Shown here piece by piece: positions 7,969-14,624 of a DNA stretch of 39,093 bases. The notes beneath the pieces were generated by a model that saw only the letters and a program-made list of their open reading frames with translations, did not search any database and was not told the DNA's origin. Within the stretch, counting starts at the first letter, position 1. Each line of letters opens with the position of its first letter. The translations under genes and the position numbers were made by a program. Origin of the DNA: Robiginitomaculum sp. (GTDB lineage Bacteria > Pseudomonadota > Alphaproteobacteria > Caulobacterales > Maricaulaceae). The stretch covers positions 1 through 39,093 of the forward strand of contig WFTT01000064.1 in assembly GCA_015485335.1 (NCBI GenBank), given 5' to 3'.

Positions 7969-9345
7969 TCAGAAGCCGTAGGCAATCTGGAATTGATAGA
8001 GGGTTTCGCTGGGCACGCCGGCGACCTTGAAATCGCGCCATTCCAGCCCGGCCTTGGTAACGATGGTGGGGGCCAGCCAATAGTTCAGCCCGACATTAAA
8101 GCGGTCTTGCGCGTTTTCTTCCCTGAGCACGTCATGGCCGGTAATCCGAAACTGGCCATAACGCACCACCGGTTCCAGATTGTGAATGAAGTCAGAACGG
8201 CCCACATTGGACATTCGATATGAGACCTGCCCGTACCAGGCCTTCATCCCCAATCGTGGCAGAAAGACACCGGTCGGATCATCGGCCGTAGGACTGAAAA
8301 AGGCGGCCCGATGGGAATTGAGATATTCAAAACGGGCGGCCAGCGCCCCTTTGGTATAGGCCGCATCCATGCCCCACAGGGTATAGCGCGCCTGATCCAG
8401 GGCGGAGGAGCCCACCGGCACATCCGCCGCAATGGTCACCGGGGCTTCTTCATGCCCTGCCGGAGGTGCATAACCGCTCACCTTGCCAGTCAGATAGGAG
8501 CCACCCAGCTCTAGATAGGGCAGTGCGAAAAAGCCGACACGCCCACCTATGGATTTATTGCTGTTATTGTCCTTGCCAACCCCTTCCAGCTTCACACCGC
8601 CTTCAAAAGTGGTTTGAGGGCCATTGCCCAGCGCCACCGCATAGGTAAAGCGGGTATTGCCCACCGGAACCGTACCACGCAATTGCACACCAGTGTCACT
8701 GGTCGGTTGTACACCGTCGTGACCAAAGCCGGCGGGCGCGCCTTGAATGCGGTTAATCCAGCTTGGATGCAGGCGCTCCTGGAACTGGCCAATCGGACTT
8801 AGATACTTACCGGCTACCAAAGTTACATAATCATTGATCGGAATATCAAATTGTGAATATTCCAATTCTGTGGTGGTTTTGCCGTCGTTAGTTGTTGAAA
8901 ACTCCAGCTCACTTTCAAAGATCAGCAGGTCTTTGTACTGAAAGTGGAACCCCGGGTTGAATTTACCGGTGACAAAACTATCCGGCCCGGGCATATCGCC
9001 GCCAACAAAGCCGACATCCGCATAACCAGCCAAATGCCATTTGGAATCAGATGGTGCGCCCGAATAGGCACCAGCAGCACCGGCTTTGGCCAGTTTCTGA
9101 ACGGTGCTTACTGTCTTAACCGCATTTTGCGCCGTCTCTTTGGCGGTACTGGCAGTTTGCACAGATTGCTGAACACTGGCCCGCAGAGCAATCAGTTCTG
9201 CCTCAAGTTTTTCAATACGTGCCAGCAAAGCCTGATTGGCAGAAGAGAGCCCCTCTTCTGCGCTGGCACTGGTTTGCGCCTCTGCCGGAATCGCACTTAG
9301 CAATACTATTGCGATGGCGGAAGATAGAAATAAAGTCTTTCTCAT
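7969..9345 (-). CDS. Porin-like outer membrane protein with N-terminal coiled coil
   Basis: The start is set at the ATG at 9345 (MRKTLFLSSAIA), giving 458 residues and a clean signal peptide cleaved after AEA. Residues about 30-80 form a heptad-rich coiled coil (NQALLARIEKLEAELIALRA), as in trimeric porins. The rest alternates polar and aromatic residues like a beta-barrel and ends in a C-terminal Phe (QFQIAYGF), the usual outer-membrane insertion signal. It probably forms an outer membrane channel; I do not recognise a substrate-specific subfamily. It heads the operon with two cytochromes, a Rieske protein and a PII-like protein. A promoter-like GAGGGA-N14-GCGTATA lies about 150 nt upstream. 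Confidence 0.82.
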   Translation of the reverse strand: MRKTLFLSSAIAIVLLSAIPAEAQTSASAEEGLSSANQALLARIEKLEAELIALRASVQQSVQTASTAKETAQNAVKTVSTVQKLAKAGAAGAYSGAPSDSKWHLAGYADVGFVGGDMPGPDSFVTGKFNPGFHFQYKDLLIFESELEFSTTNDGKTTTELEYSQFDIPINDYVTLVAGKYLSPIGQFQERLHPSWINRIQGAPAGFGHDGVQPTSDTGVQLRGTVPVGNTRFTYAVALGNGPQTTFEGGVKLEGVGKDNNSNKSIGGRVGFFALPYLELGGSYLTGKVSGYAPPAGHEEAPVTIAADVPVGSSALDQARYTLWGMDAAYTKGALAARFEYLNSHRAAFFSPTADDPTGVFLPRLGMKAWYGQVSYRMSNVGRSDFIHNLEPVVRYGQFRITGHDVLREENAQDRFNVGLNYWLAPTIVTKAGLEWRDFKVAGVPSETLYQFQIAYGF

Positions 9346-9494
9346 GGCATAACCCCTGAATTGAATATTCTCCACGCATGTGGAACGCTTAACAATTCAC
9401 TTAATAAACCATATATACCGAACATAACATTGCGTAATAATGACGCATCTCTTCGTTATACTATATTTTATTTAATAAATTAATCCTTATTACT

Positions 9495-9521
9495 TATACG
9501 CAAGTGCAGGGGCATTCCCTC
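9495..9521 (-). promoter_or_regulatory. Putative ECF-sigma promoter for the porin/cytochrome/Rieske/PII operon
   Basis: On the minus strand GAGGGAAT (9521-9514) is followed, 14 nt after GAGGGA, by GCGTATA (9501-9495). The element has the same hexamer and identical spacing as those at 9573-9599 and 17595-17621. It would give a leader of about 140 nt before the porin start at 9345. Assignment to the CnrH-like sigma factor is inference. Confidence 0.6.
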
Positions 9522-9572
9522 AGAAAAAGTGTAAATCTGCGACAAAGCGCCGCTATTTTTCTAAAAACATTC

Positions 9573-9599
9573 GAGGGAATAGGGTTTTTGGAACGTATT
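9573..9599 (+). promoter_or_regulatory. Putative ECF-sigma promoter for the DUF2231-to-cnrH operon
   Basis: GAGGGA (9573-9578) and ACGTATT (9593-9599) are separated by exactly 14 nt, with the start codon 38 nt further on at 9637. GGAAC also occurs at 9590-9594. The element faces away from the matching copy at 9495-9521, so the two form a back-to-back pair. The sigma gene lies at the end of the operon served, which would give autoregulation. Confidence 0.65.
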
Positions 9600-9636
9600 G
9601 CATGCAAGAACCGCAATTGGTCACAAGGAAAATTTT

Positions 9637-10413
9637 ATGTACAAGAACTATCTGGGCGCGGTGGCGCTGCTCATCGTGCTGGGGTTTATGGCGTTGGCCA
9701 TGCCTGCACAGGCGCACGGCAATAAGCAACACGCGGCCAAACCAGCGACGCCGCCCATAACCGAAGTCACAAAGACAGACCCCGCAACGGCACATAATGA
9801 CGATCACCCGATTGCTTCTGAGGGCCACAATGCCACCCCTCATGAGCATGATGAAAGCGCCCAAGACCATCATGGCGACGAACCGGCGGTCCACAGCCAT
9901 GGGGAGGGCGAGGAAGAAGAAGGCCATTCCCATTGGGGTAAAAACGGCCCCTCCACTCCGTTTGAAAAGTTTTTGGCTTATCTGGGTAATTTTCACGCCC
10001 TTATCGTGCACTTTCCCATTGCGCTGATCCTTACTGCGGCGCTGGCGCAAGGGTTGTATCTCGCCGGACGGCAGGAAAAATACGCAGACATTGTGCGCTT
10101 TACCGTATGGATTGCCGCCTTTGGCGCCTTGGGCGCAGGCTTGCTTGGCTGGGCCCATGCCGGACCAACACCGGCCCACGAAACCGGGGTGATGATGTAT
10201 CATCGCTGGATCGGGACCAGCTTGTTGCTGGGCGGGTTTGCCACGGCCTTTCTGATGGAGGCAGCACGCAAGCGTTCGGGCACCGATACGGTCACCCTGG
10301 CATTCAACATTGCCTTGTTCAGCATGGCTGCCCTGGTTGCCACCAACGGGTTTCTGGGCGGCGCCCTGGCCCATGGGGGCATGAAGCACCTGATGCCAGG
10401 CATGATGGGCTGA
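9637..10413 (+). CDS. His-rich DUF2231-type membrane protein
   Basis: The chosen ATG (9637) follows AAGGAA at 9625-9630 and gives 258 residues. A signal sequence (about 1-27, ending in AQAHG) is followed by a roughly 90-residue periplasmic segment crowded with His, Asp and Glu, suited to binding divalent metal. From about residue 115 there are four hydrophobic helices beginning NFHALIVHFPIALILTAAL, the H-x3-VHFPIAL signature of DUF2231 membrane proteins. The molecular function of that family is not established. As first gene of the operon that ends in the CnrYXH-type module, and preceded by the shared promoter motif, it probably belongs to the metal response. A His-rich loop fused to DUF2231 is the notable feature. 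Confidence 0.82.
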   Translation: MYKNYLGAVALLIVLGFMALAMPAQAHGNKQHAAKPATPPITEVTKTDPATAHNDDHPIASEGHNATPHEHDESAQDHHGDEPAVHSHGEGEEEEGHSHWGKNGPSTPFEKFLAYLGNFHALIVHFPIALILTAALAQGLYLAGRQEKYADIVRFTVWIAAFGALGAGLLGWAHAGPTPAHETGVMMYHRWIGTSLLLGGFATAFLMEAARKRSGTDTVTLAFNIALFSMAALVATNGFLGGALAHGGMKHLMPGMMG

Positions 10414-10416
10414 GCC

Positions 10417-11571
10417 GTGCCCTACCCCAAGGACATACGCAGCCTGACCCGGGTTCGGTTTTTTGCCGCCCTCTGGGTCATTTTTTTTCACTGGCGCGTC
10501 AGTTGGAACGTGAATGTGGATCAGTATACCGGCTTGTTCGAATCCGGACGTCTGGGCGTAGACATATTCTTTGTACTATCCGGCTTTGTGCTGGCCCATG
10601 CCTATTTCAACAAAGTGCGGACGGGGAAATTTGATTACTGGCAGTTTCTGGTGGCGCGTCTGGCGCGCATTTACCCACTGCATGTGCTGGTATTTGGTTT
10701 TGTCGGGGCGATGCTGATCGGTAGTGCCTTTTTGGGTGTGCCGCCGCAAATGGATGCTTTTCCCCACGGTCACATCTTGCCCAATCTGTTGCTGATCCAG
10801 GCCTGGGGCCTCACCCCCGGGGCGACCTGGAATGTACCGGCATGGTCAATCAGTGCGGAATGGTTCGCCTATTTGTTATTCCCCGCCTTTGCCTTGCTGG
10901 GGCTTAAATTCGCCAATCGACCGGTTTATGGGTTTTTGCTGGGGCTGGGGCTGTTTTTTGCCTTTGATCGCCTGTATCTGGCCATGGTTGGCTCCCCTTT
11001 GCCCAGCGCCACAGACAATTTCGGGATATTGCGGATTGTGCCGGAATTTCTGATGGGGTTCATGCTCTATCTGATCGGACAGCACTTTACCCTGAAAGCC
11101 CGCTGGCAGCGCGTCGGCGGACTGTCCATAACCATCATCGCCCTGTTGTTGGCCGCCCACTGGCGGACGGACGAGCGGATCATCGCCCTGTTGTCGGTGC
11201 CGCTGGTATTTTTGCTGGCCGAGCTTTCCAGATATGCACCCGCCACCGTACCCCGCTTTGAGCCAACCGAATATCTGGGCCGGGTTTCCTATTCCATGTA
11301 TCTCTGGCACATGCCGTTTTTCATGGCGGCCTATAACATTCTGGAAGATGTGCTGGGCTGGGTCAGTGGGCCGCTTTCAACCCTGCCCATGCTGATCCTG
11401 CTGGCCATTTTCCTGTTGGTTTGTGTGCTGAGCTACCACTTTATTGAAAATCCCGCCCGCAATGTTGTGCGCCAAAAGGGCAATCATATGATTGCTTCTG
11501 TCCGCCGGGCCTTCTCGGGGGCCATGGCGGAACAAACGGCACCTCCCCAACTGGAAAAAAGGACTTCCTGA
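10417..11571 (+). CDS. Acyltransferase 3 family membrane protein (OafA/YrhL-like)
   Basis: The gene starts with GTG only 3 nt after the previous stop, and encodes 384 residues. The N-terminus RVRFFAALWVIFFHWRVSW has the His of the acyltransferase-3 family, followed by GVDIFFVLSGFVLAHAYF and a typical sequence of about ten membrane helices. The late motif GRVSYSMYLWHMPFF is also diagnostic. Family members O-acylate sugars in the envelope (LPS, capsule, peptidoglycan) from the cytoplasmic membrane. Here it sits inside a metal-responsive operon, between His-rich exported proteins, so envelope modification during metal stress is a reasonable inference. The acceptor is unknown. Confidence 0.9.
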   Translation: MPYPKDIRSLTRVRFFAALWVIFFHWRVSWNVNVDQYTGLFESGRLGVDIFFVLSGFVLAHAYFNKVRTGKFDYWQFLVARLARIYPLHVLVFGFVGAMLIGSAFLGVPPQMDAFPHGHILPNLLLIQAWGLTPGATWNVPAWSISAEWFAYLLFPAFALLGLKFANRPVYGFLLGLGLFFAFDRLYLAMVGSPLPSATDNFGILRIVPEFLMGFMLYLIGQHFTLKARWQRVGGLSITIIALLLAAHWRTDERIIALLSVPLVFLLAELSRYAPATVPRFEPTEYLGRVSYSMYLWHMPFFMAAYNILEDVLGWVSGPLSTLPMLILLAIFLLVCVLSYHFIENPARNVVRQKGNHMIASVRRAFSGAMAEQTAPPQLEKRTS

Positions 11572-11572
11572 A

Positions 11573-12061
11573 ATGCGTACACTTCTGATTATCACCACCA
11601 GCGCTCTGGGCCTTGCCCTTGCCACCCATAATGCGGCAGCAGACCCGGAGCACCAGCACGGCGCCGAACACCATGATATGAACGCCATGGACGCCCCAAC
11701 CCAGGTTTTACAAGCCTATGCCAACGCCATTGCCAGCGAAAACGTGGCGGAAATGGAAACCTATGTTGCCAGCGAAGGCAAAGCCTTTACCATTTTTGAA
11801 GGCAAGGGTGCCAATGCCGGCTGGGCCGATTATCGCGATCACCATCTGGCCCCGGAATTTGCCAATCCGGACCTGACCTTTCACACCTACAAGTACAAAG
11901 ACATTGCCACCCACACCGAAGGTGATCTGGCATTCTCGACCTTTTCCATTGAAATGGTCTATACATACAAGGGCGAAGACAAAAGCCGCACCGGGCATGG
12001 TACGGCCATATTGCGACGCCATGATAATGCATGGAAAATTGTGCATTTACACACATCCTGA
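11573..12061 (+). CDS. Exported His-rich NTF2-like (SnoaL/DUF4440-type) protein
   Basis: The start at 11573 (MRTLLIITTSALG; 162 residues) lies 1 nt after the acyltransferase stop, with an AAAAGGA ribosome-binding site upstream. It has a signal peptide (about 1-23, ending in NAAADP) and a short metal-binding-like stretch EHQHGAEHHDMNAMD. The rest is an NTF2-like cone fold: VLQAYANAIASENVAEMETYV, then WADYRDHHLAPEF, and a closing strand AWKIVHLHTS. The fold is usually a small ligand-binding or enzymatic domain and no catalytic set is evident. The His/Met leader and the operon suggest a periplasmic metal-binding or stress role. Family moderately sure, role unknown. Confidence 0.82.
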   Translation: MRTLLIITTSALGLALATHNAAADPEHQHGAEHHDMNAMDAPTQVLQAYANAIASENVAEMETYVASEGKAFTIFEGKGANAGWADYRDHHLAPEFANPDLTFHTYKYKDIATHTEGDLAFSTFSIEMVYTYKGEDKSRTGHGTAILRRHDNAWKIVHLHTS

Positions 12062-12073
12062 AGGAGGCGCCCC

Positions 12074-12346
12074 ATGACAGACAAGCTGGATCAATTACTC
12101 GGCGAGCTGAGAACCGAAGACCGGGCGCTCAGTCTAAGTGCCCTGGAGGCACAGGTTTGGCAACGCCTGAACGCGGACCGCCCCCTGCCACACACCGTAT
12201 TTTTTATGCAGGCCCTGCGCGCTGTACCGGTGGTGTTGGCGCTGGTCTTGGGCGGCACGGTTGGTGCACGGGCCATGACCTCCCATGATGACATTTCCGC
12301 CTTTTCCGCTACCCCGGCCTATAGCGTCTTGCGGCTGGTGAAATAG
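12074..12346 (+). CDS. cnrY: CnrY-like membrane anti-sigma factor (putative)
   Basis: This 90-residue protein has a hydrophilic N-terminal helix (about 1-40, DQLLGELRTEDRALSLSALE), one membrane helix (about 50-68, LRAVPVVLALVLGGTVGARA) and a short exported tail. That is the architecture of CnrY, the small single-span anti-sigma factor that holds CnrH at the membrane. The primary sequence is too short for confident homology by eye. The assignment rests mainly on position: it is followed 2 nt later by a clear CnrX-type sensor, and then by an ECF sigma gene, in the order cnrY-cnrX-cnrH. A GGAGG site lies just before the ATG. Confidence 0.72.
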   Translation: MTDKLDQLLGELRTEDRALSLSALEAQVWQRLNADRPLPHTVFFMQALRAVPVVLALVLGGTVGARAMTSHDDISAFSATPAYSVLRLVK

Positions 12347-12348
12347 GG

Positions 12349-12795
12349 ATGTCCAGAAGTCATTGGCGTCATACGGTCCTTGCCATCATCCTCAGCTTTG
12401 TCGCCGGCATTGCCGGCGTATGGGTTGGCCTGAACACCCTGCCCGGAACCGGCTCCAGCACGGTGAGCCTGCACGAGAAAATTCACCACGAGTTCGTGCT
12501 GAATTCTGAACAGAAAATCGCGCTGCACGAACTGGAAGACCATTATGCGCAAAGCCGTGAAACCTATATCAAAGCCTTGAAAGCCGCCAATTTCGAACTG
12601 GCATCGGCAATCAAGGAACACCACGACCTTTCTCCGGAAGTCGTCCTGGCCGAACAAAAATACCTTAGCGTTCTTGGTGAGTTTCAGACCGAAACCCTGC
12701 GCCATATTTTTGCAATGCGGGCCATTATGTCCCCCGAACAGGCCAAAAAGTTTGATGATATTGTGTTGCGGTCGCTCCATGACATCGCCCAATAA
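12349..12795 (+). CDS. cnrX: CnrX-like periplasmic metal sensor
   Basis: The protein has 148 residues, the length I recall for CnrX of Cupriavidus metallidurans. A membrane anchor (about 9-28) is followed by a four-helix periplasmic domain. The metal ligands described for CnrX (His42, His46, Glu63, His119, Met123) are all present at the same numbers: HEKIH gives 42 and 46, ELED gives Glu63, and HIFAM gives 119 and 123. In the known system Ni or Co binding changes the CnrX-CnrY interaction and releases CnrH. The ORF overlaps the downstream sigma gene by 17 nt. Ligand conservation makes the sensor role convincing; which metal it answers to here is open. Confidence 0.9.
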   Translation: MSRSHWRHTVLAIILSFVAGIAGVWVGLNTLPGTGSSTVSLHEKIHHEFVLNSEQKIALHELEDHYAQSRETYIKALKAANFELASAIKEHHDLSPEVVLAEQKYLSVLGEFQTETLRHIFAMRAIMSPEQAKKFDDIVLRSLHDIAQ

Positions 12796-13357
12796 CCAAA
12801 CCGAGGACGAAAACACAGATACGGCATTGATTGCCCGGGCATTGGGCGGTGAAGACATGGCCTTCACTCTGTTGATGCGTCGCTACAAAACGCCTTTGTT
12901 TCGCTTTGCCCTGCGCCATCTGGGCGATGAGGATGATGCCGAAGATGCGGTCCAGGATGCCTTCATCTCCTCCTATAACAACCTGCACCGGTTCAACCCC
13001 AAATACCGGTTTTCCACCTGGATCTTCCAGATTACCCTGAACAAATGTCGCGATATCGGACGCAAGCGCAAAACCCGCTCGTTTATGCAGCGCCTGACCC
13101 CTTTTGTGGAAAATACCGTTTCCAGCAATGGTGGTTCAGACAATCCCGAAGCCCTGCATCAGTCCCGGGCCGCCTTGAGCCAGCTCAAAGACCAGATTGC
13201 CCAGTTACCCGAGACGTTAAAACCTGCGTTTATCCTGTGTGCGCTTGAGCAAAAATCCCACAAGGAAGCCAGTGAGATACTAAAACTTAGCCCCAAGGCA
13301 GTGGAATTGAGGGTTTATCGCGCCCGCCAACAGCTCAAAGCTCATTTGCAAATCTGA
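12779..13357 (+). CDS. cnrH: CnrH-like ECF RNA polymerase sigma factor
   Basis: The start at 12779 (MTSPNNQTEDEN; 192 residues) overlaps the end of the cnrX-like gene. Region 2 is clear: FTLLMRRYKTPLFRFALRHLG, DAEDAVQDAFISSYNNL, then FSTWIFQITLNKCRD. A linker is followed by region 4 with LPETLKPAFILCALEQKSHKEASEILKLSPKAVELRVYRA. Length and operon position match CnrH, which directs transcription of metal-resistance genes when released from CnrY. It is the last gene of an operon whose upstream promoter (9573) belongs to a three-site motif set, so autoregulation is likely. The other two copies suggest the porin and lipoprotein operons as targets. Confidence 0.93.
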   Translation: MTSPNNQTEDENTDTALIARALGGEDMAFTLLMRRYKTPLFRFALRHLGDEDDAEDAVQDAFISSYNNLHRFNPKYRFSTWIFQITLNKCRDIGRKRKTRSFMQRLTPFVENTVSSNGGSDNPEALHQSRAALSQLKDQIAQLPETLKPAFILCALEQKSHKEASEILKLSPKAVELRVYRARQQLKAHLQI

Positions 13358-13370
13358 CCCTATCGGTCAG
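13354..13370. terminator. Perfect hairpin spanning both stop codons of convergent genes
   Basis: CTGACC (13354-13359) and GGTCAG (13365-13370) form a perfect 6-bp stem with a 5-nt loop. The stem contains the TGA of the sigma gene on the plus strand and the TGA of the DUF5676 gene on the minus strand. ATTTT follows on the plus side and ATTTG on the minus side, so a weak bidirectional terminator is plausible. The short stem makes it uncertain. Confidence 0.45.
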
Positions 13371-13639
13371 GATTTTGAAAACCAGTTATACAGCGGGACA
13401 TAAATCAGCGCGATCCACCAGCCATACAGATAACTTTCCACCAACCCGATCACAAACCCGGATGGAGACAGCCAGGTAAATCCCGGCAACAAAGCCTCCC
13501 ACGCCGTATGCATATGCATGGGCAAAGGGGTCAACAGCCCCCATACCACACACGCAACAAAACTGATGGCGATAAATAAAGACAAGGCGTGACCAACTGG
13601 CTTTATGCGCATTTTTGAAGACTGGTTTTGCGTATTCAT
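13367..13639 (-). CDS. DUF5676-type small membrane protein
   Basis: The 90-residue protein (MNTQNQSSKMRIKPVGHAL) starts 1 nt after the CDF gene stop. It has two membrane helices: FIAISFVACVVWGLLTP and, near the end, SGFVIGLVESYLYGWWIALIY, closing with VPLYNWF. The GLVESYLYGW and LYNWF pattern matches my memory of DUF5676, small membrane proteins often found with heavy-metal transport genes and of unknown function. Here it is the last gene of the lipoprotein/ATPase/CDF operon. A role as accessory subunit for the CDF protein or the ATPase is only a suggestion from position. Confidence 0.72.
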   Translation of the reverse strand: MNTQNQSSKMRIKPVGHALSLFIAISFVACVVWGLLTPLPMHMHTAWEALLPGFTWLSPSGFVIGLVESYLYGWWIALIYVPLYNWFSKS

Positions 13640-13640
13640 T

Positions 13641-14612
13641 TCAGCTCTCCTTATGGTGTGGCGGTTGCCCGATAAAATCCAGATCCGCCTGTTCGCTTTC
13701 GTCCAGACAATGGGTTTCAATCTGCAGCGTGCTGAAAAACAGGCCAAAATCCTGACGCAGAACCTTGTGGGCAGCCACCAGAATAGCGTTCGCATCTGCA
13801 TCTTTTTCTATGCGTAAATGCGCCGAAAAAAGCGCCTTGCCGGAAGTCAGCGTCCAGGCATGAACATGATGGGCATTGCGCACCCCGGGCAAAGATGCCA
13901 GCGCGCGGATAACCGCCTCCATATCCAGGTTCGCCGGGGCGCTTTCCATCAAAATCGACAAGGCCTCACGGATAATCCCGACCGAGGCCATAAGCAACAC
14001 CACACCAAAGGCCATGCCCAGGATCGGATCAATCATGACAAAGCCGGTAAAGCGGATGACCAGCGCCGCCACAATAATCAAAATACTGCCCACAAAGGTC
14101 TGCATGACGTGCCAGAAGGCGCCACGCATATTGATGTTGTCCTTTTGACCACCAAACAAAAGCGCAATCGAGATCACCTCGGTGACCAGGCCGCCCAGGG
14201 CCGCCACCAGCATGGGGGTGGTGGGCAGGTCCACCGGATCGCCCAGCCGCATTCCCCCCATGACAAACACCAATATGGCCATCAGCAGCAAAAACACGCC
14301 ATTGAGCAACGCACCCACAATTTCAGCCCGGGTGGAACCAAAGGTGTGGCGCGCATCCGCAGGGCGGCGCGCTATGCGGGCCGCCACAAAGGCCAGCACC
14401 ACCCCGCCTACCGCAGAAAATGTATGAAACGCATCCGAGAGCACCGAGATAGAGCCGGTATAGATCCCGATGCCCAGCTCAATCAGAAAATAGATCCCCG
14501 TCAGCCAGCCTGTGATTTTTAGGGCGCGGGCATTGGCAGAGGCCGGCATGTGCGAGCCGTGACCACCACCAGCGCCGGTGGGCATAGGGGCCTTATGCGT
14601 CTTGCCTTGCAT
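13641..14612 (-). CDS. Cation diffusion facilitator family protein with altered metal site
   Basis: This 323-residue protein has a His-containing N-terminus, six membrane helices and the C-terminal cytoplasmic domain (about 215-310, including VRNAHHVHAWTL), as in CzcD/ZitB. These proteins exchange protons for Zn, Co or Cd to export metal. In helix 2 the sequence is SDAFHTFSAVGG where HxxxD is expected, so the Asp is Ala. In helix 5 it is AFWHVMQTFVGS where HVLGD is usual, so the Asp is Thr. Two of four transport-site ligands are therefore missing. The ATPase stop codon is part of this gene's ribosome-binding site (TAGGAG), indicating tight coupling. Family is certain; transport competence or metal choice is in doubt. 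Confidence 0.92.
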   Translation of the reverse strand: MQGKTHKAPMPTGAGGGHGSHMPASANARALKITGWLTGIYFLIELGIGIYTGSISVLSDAFHTFSAVGGVVLAFVAARIARRPADARHTFGSTRAEIVGALLNGVFLLLMAILVFVMGGMRLGDPVDLPTTPMLVAALGGLVTEVISIALLFGGQKDNINMRGAFWHVMQTFVGSILIIVAALVIRFTGFVMIDPILGMAFGVVLLMASVGIIREALSILMESAPANLDMEAVIRALASLPGVRNAHHVHAWTLTSGKALFSAHLRIEKDADANAILVAAHKVLRQDFGLFFSTLQIETHCLDESEQADLDFIGQPPHHKES

Positions 14613-14624
14613 TTTCTCTCTCTC

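Noticed and set aside
9553-10491. A 312-residue minus-strand frame opposite the DUF2231 gene
   Set aside because: It is antisense to a plus-strand gene with signal peptide, ribosome-binding site and family motif. The frame is kept open by the His-rich codons.
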